Of a DNA stretch of 64,000 bases, positions 23,816 to 31,017 are shown piece by piece. The translations under genes were made by a program, and so were the position numbers. This DNA comes from CAVQCJ01 sp963849365 (GTDB taxonomy: Bacteria > Actinomycetota > Actinomycetes > Prado026): contig CAWKHA010000004.1 of NCBI GenBank assembly GCA_963849365.1, forward strand, positions 1,612,001 to 1,676,000. Reading direction: 5' to 3'. The notes beneath the pieces were generated by a model that saw nothing but the letters and a program-made list of their open reading frames with translations, was not told the DNA's origin and did no database searches. Every line of letters begins with the position of its first letter. Within the stretch, counting starts at the first letter, position 1.

Positions 23816-25027
23816 GTGACCACTCCGCCGGCTTCGCCCATGCGCCGCGCGAACCGGGTGACGCCGCTGAGGTTCGTGCTTGTCTTCGGCCTGGTCAGCG
23901 GGTTGGGCGACTTCGTCTACGAGGGCGCCCGCAGCATCATCGGCCCCTATCTGGCGACGCTCGGCGCCAACGCCGCCATGGTTGGCCTGATCACCGGCAT
24001 CGGAGAGGCGGCGGCGCTGGTCTTCCGGCTGTTCACCGGTCGGTTGTCGGACCGCACCGGCCGGCACTGGGCGATCTCGATCACCGGCTACGCCATCACC
24101 ATGGTCAGCGTGCCGTTGCTGGCTGTGGCCAGCTCGATAGGGGTAGCCAGCGTCTTCATCATCGGCGAGCGATTCGGCAAGGCCGTTCGCACCCCGGCCC
24201 GGGACACCATGCTGGCCGAGGCCAGCGCTGACCTCGGCCGCGGCCGGGCTTTTGGCGCCCACGAGGCGCTCGACCAGGCTGGCGCCCTCGTCGGGCCCTT
24301 GGTGGTAGCAGCGATCCTTGCGTCCGGCCACAGCTATGCCGCTGCCTTCGCCTGGCTGGCCATCCCAGGCCTGTTGGCCATAGGCGTCCTGTTCTACCTG
24401 CGGTGGCAGGCGCCGGACCCGAGCGCCTTCGACCCGTCCGTGCACGCAACCCAGACCAGGCCCGTCTCGGTGCACGGATTCAGCCGGATGTACTGGCAGT
24501 ACGCGACGTTCACCGCGCTCACGCTGCTGGGTTTCGCTACCTTCGCCGTGCTGGCGTTCCACCTCGCCACGCTGCACGTCGTGCCGGACGAGCAGGTGCC
24601 CGTCATGTACGCCCTGGCGATGGGTGTCGCGGCCCTGGCCGCCTTCGCTTCGGGTTGGGTTTATGACCGGATTGGCCTGCGGGGGCTGGTCCTGCTGCCG
24701 GTGCTCGGCCTGGTCATCCCGTTCTGGTCGTTCTCGACGTCAGCCGTCCTGGTGTGGCTGGGCGCCGGGCTGTGGGGCGCTGTCATGGGCGTCCACGAGT
24801 CGACCATGCGCGCAGCCGTGGCCGACCTGACGCCAAGGGAACGCCGGGGGGTTGGCTACGGAACCTTCACGGCCATCTACGGTCTGGCCTGGCTGGCCGG
24901 ATCCGCTGTCATCGGGCTGCTATACGACATGTCCACCGATGCTGCCATCAGCTTCATTGTCGTGGTCCAGCTGGTAGCTCTCGTGGCGTTCGTGCCCGTC
25001 TTTCGGGCGAGCGCACGCACAGCCTGA
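23816..25027 (+). CDS. MFS transporter
   Basis: A 403-residue major facilitator protein with about twelve hydrophobic segments and the family loop motif between helices 2 and 3 (GRLSDRTGRHW, residues about 75-85). A second copy of that motif stands at helix 8-9 (SGWVYDRIGLRG). It resembles the drug-exporter branch, but substrate cannot be told. It lies at the edge of the catabolic cluster without the recurring operator, so it may be separately controlled or a passenger. GTG 23816 is the first in-frame start and ATG 23840 is possible. Directly downstream is a decayed ferredoxin-reductase fragment. Confidence 0.82.
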   Translation: MTTPPASPMRRANRVTPLRFVLVFGLVSGLGDFVYEGARSIIGPYLATLGANAAMVGLITGIGEAAALVFRLFTGRLSDRTGRHWAISITGYAITMVSVPLLAVASSIGVASVFIIGERFGKAVRTPARDTMLAEASADLGRGRAFGAHEALDQAGALVGPLVVAAILASGHSYAAAFAWLAIPGLLAIGVLFYLRWQAPDPSAFDPSVHATQTRPVSVHGFSRMYWQYATFTALTLLGFATFAVLAFHLATLHVVPDEQVPVMYALAMGVAALAAFASGWVYDRIGLRGLVLLPVLGLVIPFWSFSTSAVLVWLGAGLWGAVMGVHESTMRAAVADLTPRERRGVGYGTFTAIYGLAWLAGSAVIGLLYDMSTDAAISFIVVVQLVALVAFVPVFRASARTA

Positions 25028-25062
25028 GATGTCAGGCGTCACCGAGCTGCGGCACAGTTGTG

Positions 25063-25612
25063 CCGGTAACGGCATCCCGCCCGGAGGAGGTCCTGCTGTC
25101 CGACGGGACGGCACTCGACGCCGAGCTGGTCGTTTTCGGGATCGGCTCGCAACCGGGGACCGGCTGGCTGCGCGACTCCGGCCCACGTGGACGACGGGGT
25201 CGTCTGCGATGCGACGCTCAACGCCGGGAACCCCGGCATCTAGGCTGCCGGCGACGTGGTCCTCTGGTTCCGACTCTGCCTCGGGCTGGGCCGTGCGACT
25301 GGAGCACTGGACGAGCGCGGCCGAGCAAGGTCGCACCGTCGGCCGCAACGCGGTGGCGCATGGCGCCGAGCCGTACGCCACCGTGCCTTTTGCGGTCGGA
25401 CCCGTACATCAATCGCCTGCAGTTCGTCGGTCATGCCGACGCGAAGGAGATCGTCACCGTCCACGATGACGAGGACGAGCAGCAGCACCTCGCCCTCGAC
25501 CGCACGGCCAGGCTTGGGCCTTCGGCCTCAACCAGCCCCGACTGATACCAAAGTTACGCATCATGATCACCCGCGGCGCGACGTTCACCGAAGCGCTCGA
25601 CTGTGCCGGAAC
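25063..25612 (+). pseudogene. decayed ferredoxin reductase C-terminal fragment
   Basis: Three reading frames read in turn give an evident C-terminal half of a ferredoxin reductase: PEEVLLSDGTALDAELVVFG, then GVVCDATLNAGNPGI followed by a stop and AAGDVVLWF, then VRLEHWTSAAEQGRTVGRNA, then YINRLQFVGHADAKEIVTVH, then IMITRGATFTEALDCA. Each piece matches the intact protein encoded at 12258-13463 (VEQVLLSDGTSLDADLVVVG, CDATLNAGSAGIFGAGDVV, LENWTSAAEQG, LQFVGDVAADEVVTLL, AMIARGVSFDEAV) but is clearly diverged. The N-terminal half is missing. At least three frameshifts and an in-frame TAG make it a pseudogene. It suggests an earlier, larger version of the cluster. Confidence 0.82.
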
Positions 25613-25647
25613 TGAGGGAAGAGCACAACGACGAGCGAGCAGGACAG

Positions 25648-27033
25648 TCAGACGTCCCGGCGGAGCAGGTCGTCGTAGGTCTCGCGGCGGACGGCCTCGT
25701 GCGCGTGGCCGTCTCGGAGGAATACGACCGGCGGTCGCAGTGCGCCGTTGTAGTTGTTCGCCATGGTCATGCAGTACGCCCCAGTGACCGGCACCGCGAC
25801 GAGATCGCCGACCTGTGGCCGGTCCAGCGGGACACCGTGGACGAGTGCGTCACCGGACTCGCAGTGTCGACCCACTAGCTCGACGGGCGAGCCGCCGCCG
25901 ACGCGGGAGACTAGCGTGGCCTCGAACCGCTGCCCGTACAGGGATACGTCGAGGTTGTCGCCCATCCCGCCGTCGACGGCGACGAAAGTCGGCGTGCCGT
26001 GCTTGACCGTGACTACTCGGTAGAGGGTGATGCCCGAGCGGGCGACGATTGACCGCCCGGGTTCGATGAGGATGCGCGCACCCGGTGGCAGGTGCCGGTG
26101 CGCCGCGTCCGTGAGGGCGCCGACGTACTCTGCGACCGACGGCGGATGCTCGTCGTAGGTGTAGCGAGCCCCGAGCCCGCCACCCAGGTCGTACACATCG
26201 AAGTCGCCGAGACTGGCGACCACCGACACCGCTAGTGCAAGAGGCGCCGTGTCGAGGATCTGCGAGCCGACGTGCACGTGGATACCGTCGAGCCGCAGCG
26301 CAGGCGATCGCCGCAGCCTGTCGATCGCCTGTGCGGCCAGAGGGATCGGGAGCCCGAACTTGGACCCCTCGTGCCCGGTCGACACGGCCTCGTGGGTGTC
26401 GGGGCGGATCGCTGGCACCACCCGGACGAGCACGCCTTGCCGGGGGCCGTTCGGCGGCACGAGTCGCTCCAGCCGGTCGATGTCATCGAACCCGTCGACG
26501 ACCACGGTGCCGACGCCGCTGCGGACGGCGAGCTCGAGCTCCGCATCGGTCTTGGCGTTGCCGTGTAGCACGAGGTCGGCCGGCGGTACTCCTGCCCTTA
26601 GCGCCATGACGAGCTCGCCGCCGCCGGCGACATCGACGGCAACACCCTCCTCGGCCATCAAGCGGTACCCGGCGGAGCACGGGAAGGACTTCGATGCGAA
26701 GACCACCCTGGACCGGGGCCAGCGGGCGGCGAGCTCGTCGCGGAACTCGCTCACCCGCGCCCGCAGCGCAACCTCGTCGACCAGGTACGCCGGCGTGCCG
26801 AACCGCCCCGCGACCTCGTCCAGCCGGCAGCCACCGACCACGAGGACCCCATCCGTGTCCAGCCGCGTCCCGGTCGGGAACAGGTCGATAAGCGCCTCCA
26901 CGGACGGACCGGCGCCTGCCGCGATCGGGGTCAGCATCTGTCCCGTGCCCGCTGCCCCGGATCCGGGGCGGGCCCATGCAGGAGCTGACGAGCTGCGCGG
27001 CACCGGCTGATTGGTGGGTTGAGGCTCGGACAT
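25648..27033 (-). CDS. lysA: diaminopimelate decarboxylase
   Basis: The 461-residue PLP enzyme has the alanine-racemase-like barrel with the PLP Lys in VVFASKSFP (residue about 115), HVHVGSQI, the glycine-rich YDLGGGLG and phosphate-binding EPGRSIVA, followed by the C-terminal beta domain with the catalytic Cys in CESGD and the GAYCMTMANNYNG block. DAP decarboxylase removes CO2 from the D-centre of meso-DAP to give L-lysine. The N-terminus carries an extra 45 residues rich in Pro, Ser and Ala. The ATG follows GAGGAG. It diverges from an aminotransferase gene across a gap with the same palindrome as the catabolic cluster, so it is probably a second, regulated copy acting on DAP or an analogue and not the housekeeping gene. 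Confidence 0.88.
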   Translation of the reverse strand: MSEPQPTNQPVPRSSSAPAWARPGSGAAGTGQMLTPIAAGAGPSVEALIDLFPTGTRLDTDGVLVVGGCRLDEVAGRFGTPAYLVDEVALRARVSEFRDELAARWPRSRVVFASKSFPCSAGYRLMAEEGVAVDVAGGGELVMALRAGVPPADLVLHGNAKTDAELELAVRSGVGTVVVDGFDDIDRLERLVPPNGPRQGVLVRVVPAIRPDTHEAVSTGHEGSKFGLPIPLAAQAIDRLRRSPALRLDGIHVHVGSQILDTAPLALAVSVVASLGDFDVYDLGGGLGARYTYDEHPPSVAEYVGALTDAAHRHLPPGARILIEPGRSIVARSGITLYRVVTVKHGTPTFVAVDGGMGDNLDVSLYGQRFEATLVSRVGGGSPVELVGRHCESGDALVHGVPLDRPQVGDLVAVPVTGAYCMTMANNYNGALRPPVVFLRDGHAHEAVRRETYDDLLRRDV

Positions 27034-27073
27034 GCTCGCTCTCCTCGCCGCTGGGATCCTGTGGTATACGTTA

Positions 27074-27085
27074 TACGATATCGCT
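27074..27085. promoter_or_regulatory. GATATC-type operator between lysA-like and aminotransferase genes
   Basis: TACGATATCGCT contains CGATATCG at 27076-27083, preceded by two ATACG direct elements at 27066-27070 and 27073-27077. It matches the dapD operator (TACGATATCGC) over eleven bases, tying this divergent pair to the main cluster. Confidence 0.7.
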
Positions 27086-27141
27086 TCCCGTCATTGATGG
27101 CGCGTGAGGGAGTGTATAGCGATTCGGCCGCGGAGGACTTG

Positions 27142-28503
27142 ATGGCAGTCAGGATCGACCGAGAGCGGCTGGCCGCCCTGCACAGCGTGGAGGTCGACCG
27201 CTTCGTTGCGGCCCACCCCAGGTCGGCCAAGCTGCATGAGCAGGCCTGCGGCGTGCTGATGAATGGCGTGCCGATGAGCTGGATGGTTAAGTGGCCGGGA
27301 CCGTTCCCCGTCTACGTAGACGCGGCCGCCGGCGCCCACTTCAGCTGCGTCGACGGGCACGACTACGTCGACCTGTGCCTCGGCGACACCGGTGCAATGA
27401 CGGGCCACTCGCCCGCGCCCACCGTCGCGGCCGTCCGTCGCCAGCTCGAGCGCGGGATCACCGCCATGCTGCCGGATGAGCATGCGATCTCGGTCGGGGA
27501 GGACCTGCGCCGGCGGTTCGGCCTGGCCTATTGGCAGTTCACACTGTCGGCCACGGACGCCAACCGTCACGTGATCCGGTACGCCCGCCACGTCACCGGC
27601 CGGGGCAAGGTGATCGTCCACGACTGGTGCTACCACGGTTCGGTCGACGAGACGTTCGCGATGCTGGACGCCGAGGGCCGTACGGTCGACCGCCCGAGTT
27701 CGATCGGCGCACCCGTTCCGGTCGCCGAGACCACCCGCGTCGTGGAGTACAACGACGTCGAAGGCCTGGAGCGGGCGCTCGCCGAGGGCGACGTCGCCGC
27801 CGTCCTGATGGAGCCGGCGCTGACGAACATCGGGATCGTGCTGCCCGAACAGGGCTACCTCGAGGCCTGCCGCGAGCTCACCCGGCGCTACGGCGCGCTG
27901 TGGGTCATCGACGAGACGCACACCATCTCGGCCGGACCCGGTGGGATGACCCGCCGCGACGGGCTCGAGCCGGACGTGGTGACGATGGGCAAGCCGATCG
28001 GCGGCGGGATCCCGTGCGGCACGTTCGGCATGACCGAACAGGTCGTGCGGCGCATCGCCGACTCGATCCCGCTGTCCGAGATCGACGCCGGCGGCATCGG
28101 CGGCACGCTCGCCGGCAACGTGCTCTCGATGGCTGCGATGCACGCCACCCTCACCGAGGTGCTCACCGACGAGGCCTACGCCCGGATGATCTCCCTCGGC
28201 GAGCGGTGGGCCGACGGCGTCGACGCCGGCATCGCCGCGCACGACCTGCCCTGGCACTGCAACCGGCTCGGGGCCCGCGCGGAATACAGCTTCGCACCTC
28301 GGCCACCGCGCAACGGGGCCGAGGCGGCCGCGGCCGGCGACTTCCAGGTCGAACAGATGGTCCACCTGTATGCGCTCAACCGCGGCATCCTGCTGACGCC
28401 GTTCCATAACATGGCACTGATGTCACCGGCGACCACCCAGGACGACGTCGACCGCCATACGGAGGTGTTCCACGCCTGCCTCAGTGAACTGGTGCGGACC
28501 TGA
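27142..28503 (+). CDS. class III aminotransferase (glutamate-1-semialdehyde aminomutase-like)
   Basis: The 453-residue PLP enzyme of fold type I carries the class III pattern: YVDLCLGDTGAMTGHSPAP, the aromatic/glycine turn (YHGSVDETFAMLDAEG), VLMEPALTNIGIVLPE, the PLP-interacting Asp in LWVIDETHTISAGPGG, and the Schiff-base Lys in VTMGKPIGGGIPCG. Class III enzymes move amino groups on omega or alpha positions (lysine, 4-aminobutyrate, acetylornithine) or perform 1,2-shifts. In this regulon a 2-aminoadipate, N-acyl-DAP or lysine substrate is possible. ATG 27142 is preceded by GGAGG at five bases. It diverges from the DAP decarboxylase gene and shares its operator. Confidence 0.85.
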   Translation: MAVRIDRERLAALHSVEVDRFVAAHPRSAKLHEQACGVLMNGVPMSWMVKWPGPFPVYVDAAAGAHFSCVDGHDYVDLCLGDTGAMTGHSPAPTVAAVRRQLERGITAMLPDEHAISVGEDLRRRFGLAYWQFTLSATDANRHVIRYARHVTGRGKVIVHDWCYHGSVDETFAMLDAEGRTVDRPSSIGAPVPVAETTRVVEYNDVEGLERALAEGDVAAVLMEPALTNIGIVLPEQGYLEACRELTRRYGALWVIDETHTISAGPGGMTRRDGLEPDVVTMGKPIGGGIPCGTFGMTEQVVRRIADSIPLSEIDAGGIGGTLAGNVLSMAAMHATLTEVLTDEAYARMISLGERWADGVDAGIAAHDLPWHCNRLGARAEYSFAPRPPRNGAEAAAAGDFQVEQMVHLYALNRGILLTPFHNMALMSPATTQDDVDRHTEVFHACLSELVRT

Positions 28504-28611
28504 CGCAGACGGGCTGGCCATTGTGTCTGAGTTGCGATCTCGTCCTCTGTTATCGATGGCTACGCGCAGGTGATGTGGTGAGTCGAGGGCTGTACCTGGC
28601 CGCGACTGACA

Positions 28612-28623
28612 CCGCCCTCGTAG
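28612..28623. repeat. 12-base repeat of the tRNA-Arg 5' end (possible att site)
   Basis: CCGCCCTCGTAG is identical to 32747-32758, which spans the first bases of tRNA-Arg(CCT). The two copies bracket the recombinase and transposase genes in direct orientation, as flanking attachment repeats would. The match is short, so chance is not excluded. Confidence 0.35.
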
Positions 28624-28665
28624 GACGTGCGGGAACCCCGCGCGGGGCTATGACCTGCAGTACGA

Positions 28666-28959
28666 GTGGCGACAGTACTTCCTCGCCCGAGCCCCAGCCC
28701 TGGTGGCGTTTCGCGATTGTTGATCGCAGCGGACGTGGCGAATGGCAGTAAGCATCTGGGGCTAACGAACGAACGGGCGGACGGGGCGCATCAGACGCGT
28801 AACGACTGGACTGTCTACGTCGGAACGGGCGTCGGGGGGACGTTCTTCATCGAAGATGGCCACGGGAACGAGTACGAGGCAGTTACCCTGGCGGACCGCT
28901 GCCTGGCCGAGTGGCGGACGCTCCTCGCGGCGCGCAGGCTGCCCGAGCCGAGCTTTTGA
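28666..28959 (+). CDS. hypothetical protein (uncertain)
   Basis: A possible 97-residue protein that I do not recognise. The second half (DWTVYVGTGVGGTFFIEDG followed by EYEAVTLADRCLAEWRTLL) reads like a compact soluble domain with an acidic, amphipathic end, whereas the first 35 residues look like noise. A shorter start at GTG 28735 is more likely if it is real. There is no clear ribosome-binding site. It lies between the aminotransferase gene and mobile-element debris and may be a remnant of an inserted element. Confidence 0.3.
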   Translation: MATVLPRPSPSPGGVSRLLIAADVANGSKHLGLTNERADGAHQTRNDWTVYVGTGVGGTFFIEDGHGNEYEAVTLADRCLAEWRTLLAARRLPEPSF

Positions 28960-29005
28960 TCCCGCCGTCGCCCTTCCGCGCCATAACGGCGGCGGACTCA
29001 ACCGG

Positions 29006-29247
29006 TCAGTCCAACGCCTGCTCGAGAGTTGGTGATGGTGTCTTCCAGCCCAGGGTTTGTCGAGGTCGTCCGTTGAGGGGGGCGGCCGCCTTGTCAAGGT
29101 CGGCCTGGGAGTAGGGGGCCAGAGCCTTGCCCGTTGGGCAGTACTGGCGCAGCAACCCGTTGGTGTTCTCGTTCGAGTCGCGTTGCCAGGGGCTGCGCGG
29201 GCCGCGGAGGTAGACTTGGATGCCGGTGTCGATGGTGAACCCCCGCG
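29006..29247 (-). pseudogene. IS30 family transposase, C-terminal fragment
   Basis: The minus strand encodes the last 80 or so residues of an IS30-type transposase: GFTIDTGIQVYL, then PRSPWQRDSNENTNGLLRQY with the glutamate of the DDE triad, then LNGRPRQTLGWKTPS. The catalytic domain's first two acidic residues and the HTH are absent. The sequence preceding GFTIDTG belongs to the small HTH gene next door. No inverted repeats of an intact IS are visible. This is a dead remnant. Confidence 0.8.
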
Positions 29248-29249
29248 CG

Positions 29250-29456
29250 CTACTGCTCAGTTCGCTGTCGCTTCCAGGCCTCGACCTCAGACCGTAGCCA
29301 GAGCCGGGCTCGCTTAGGGCCTCGATCAACCACTGGTCGCGGCATTTCTGGATAGCGACCCAGATAGACATACACAGATGTGGGCCGCGACAGCTTGAGG
29401 ATCTTCGCCACATCGGCGGCGTCGACGAGGTCGTCGAGGTCCACGCGGCGGCCCAT
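29250..29456 (-). CDS. small HTH DNA-binding protein (excisionase/AlpA-like)
   Basis: This intact 68-residue protein has a MerR-type winged helix: LVDAADVAKILKLSRPTSVYVYLGR for the helix-turn-helix, then PRPVVDRGPKRARLWLRSEV for the wing, and a basic end (WKRQRTEQ). Such proteins are excisionases or small regulators of integrative elements. It ends where the IS30 remnant begins, so the insertion may have removed what followed. The two TGTAG...ACTAC dyads lie upstream of its ATG. They are likely its own operators. Confidence 0.7.
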   Translation of the reverse strand: MGRRVDLDDLVDAADVAKILKLSRPTSVYVYLGRYPEMPRPVVDRGPKRARLWLRSEVEAWKRQRTEQ

Positions 29457-29504
29457 GATCGGAATCTAGCCAATCTCGCTGCCCGCCGACCCTCCATCGT
29501 CAAG

Positions 29505-29557
29505 TGTAGATAGATCACTACTCGCGGACCTATCTTCAGTGTAGTCAGATCACTACA
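29505..29557. promoter_or_regulatory. paired inverted repeats TGTAGT-N6-ACTACA
   Basis: TGTAGT-CAGATC-ACTACA at 29540-29557 is a perfect dyad, and TGTAGA-TAGATC-ACTACT at 29505-29522 is a second copy with one changed base in each arm. The copies are 35 bases apart, centre to centre, in the gap between the HTH gene (minus) and the small gene at 29582 (plus), suggesting cooperative binding by a dimeric regulator. Confidence 0.6.
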
Positions 29558-29581
29558 TTCGATCGAAGGTCAACACTTCCG

Positions 29582-29791
29582 ATGGCAGTCACGCAGCGTT
29601 GCGGCAGGGGCGAGCACGGCATGTGCCAGGGCCGCGTTCTCGTGTTGCCGGTGCCGCCTGGTGGGCCCCGCTTGGTGGACTGCGCCTGCGGGTGCGGCTC
29701 CAACGCCAGCGTGCCTCTCGCCAACCATGAGGGAGCTCGGGCGCGACTTCGGCAACGTCGTCGATCGGCCTGGCGCAGGAGCAAGCCGTGA
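29582..29791 (+). CDS. small cysteine-containing hypothetical protein
   Basis: A possible 69-residue protein, not recognised. It starts with TQRCGRGEHGMCQGRVLVLP and has a second cysteine group CACGCG, giving a CxxxxHxxC plus CxCxC pattern that could bind zinc. The end is strongly basic. It diverges from the HTH gene across the paired operators and would be the leftmost gene of the integrase module. The overlap region with a possible upstream extension of the integrase makes its end uncertain. Confidence 0.4.
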   Translation: MAVTQRCGRGEHGMCQGRVLVLPVPPGGPRLVDCACGCGSNASVPLANHEGARARLRQRRRSAWRRSKP

Positions 29792-29949
29792 GCCCTGGGC
29801 GGCCTCCGAAGGCGAATCAGGGGCGCTGTCGTCGCAGCGATCGGCTGACTACGGAGGGTTACCGAGCGACGGTAAGCAAGTCCGGGGTGTCGGCTATGGC
29901 GCCTGCGGGTCCTGTCCGGGATCCCGCACAGACCCGGGAGGGGTCCTCG

Positions 29950-31007
29950 ATGTCACAGCTGCGCAGGATCCTCCTCGCTGACGAGACCAAATCGGCAGAT
30001 CGCCAGCTCGTGGGTCCGCGGGACACGGTCGGCCTCGCGGGGCCTCAGGTCCTCCTGAGCGCTGCGGCTGACGCCGTCCGAGCTGTGTGGCACCAGCGGC
30101 GGATGAACGGGGACTTCACGGCGGTGTCTGAGGGCCGCTACCTGCGTCAGCTGGACGCCTTCCTTAAGTTCTCGGCCGCCCATGGTGCCCAGTCGGTGGC
30201 GGACGTCTCGGCGGCCATATGCGCTGCTTGGGTCGCCGCGCCCGTTAGCGCGGCTTCGCCCGGGAGTCGGGCGCGCGCTGGGCAGGCCGCAGCCTCGGCG
30301 ACTCGCCGAGGTCGTCAGGGCGTCCTCAAGCAGATCTTGGAGGTCTGGGTTCGAGCGGGCTGGACCGGCTGGGACCTGATGCCGACGGAGGTGATCAGCA
30401 AGAAGCCTGTTGACCCTCCTGCCCTCTGACTCCGGACGAGCTCGTGCGGCTTCGGCTGGCCGGTCGGCACAGTGCCGCTCACACTCTGCTCCCCACGCTC
30501 ATCGAGGTGGCACTCGCGGGCGCTGCCGGGGCGGAGATCGCGATCACCACGATCGACGCCTTCGACCCCATCGAGAAGCTGCTGCGGCTTCCGGGGCGGC
30601 GGAAGGGCTTCGCGCGCATCGCACGCCTGGATGATGACGCAGTCCGTGTCATTGGGGAACACGTTGCTGCTCTGGCCAAGGTGGCACGGCGGCGCAAGAC
30701 CGTTGTTGACCCGGCGACGATGCCGCTGGCGCTGCCGACGGCCCCGCGCACACATCGTTCGAGCATCACTCAGCACGCCGTTGGCCAGCATCTGTACCGG
30801 GCCTTTCAGATGGCTGGCATCCGGCGCATCGGAGTCACGCCCGGATCTCTGCAGGAGTTCGGCGCCAACCGGGTCTACGCGCTGACGAACCGGGTCGAAG
30901 ACGCTGCCCAATACCTCGGGCTGCACTCCCTGGACGCGGCGCGACGCTACGTCGATCCCGGCTGGCAGCAGGCCTGGGCTGCTGCGATCCGTGACGAGAC
31001 GGCGTGA
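29950..31007 (+). pseudogene. tyrosine recombinase (integrase), frameshifted
   Basis: The first frame (29950-30429, ATG with GGGAGGGG seven bases upstream) encodes the N-terminal SAM-like core-binding domain (GRYLRQLDAFLKFSAAHG). The frame then ends at a TGA while a -1 frame, open from 30414, continues with LTPDELVRLRLAGRHSAAHT and a catalytic domain ending VTPGSLQEFGANRVYALTNR and LHSLDAARRYVDP, which carries the final Tyr. Normal integrases read straight through PxLTPDEL, so one base has been lost near 30414-30429. Several usual catalytic positions (Arg in the first box, the HxxR box) also look altered, so the enzyme is probably inactive. A sequencing error remains possible. Confidence 0.7.
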
Positions 31008-31017
31008 CGGGTAGCTG

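Noticed and set aside
24754..25545. A 263-codon plus-strand frame spanning the MFS gene end and the reductase remnant
   Set aside because: The first part is a shadow of the MFS gene and the second is one frame of a frameshifted pseudogene.
28612..28623. Reading the whole 1-32.7 kb as one element bounded by tRNA-Arg
   Set aside because: The left boundary is outside the window and the only repeat of tRNA sequence found is at 28.6 kb, so the catabolic island and the small integrase module are treated separately.
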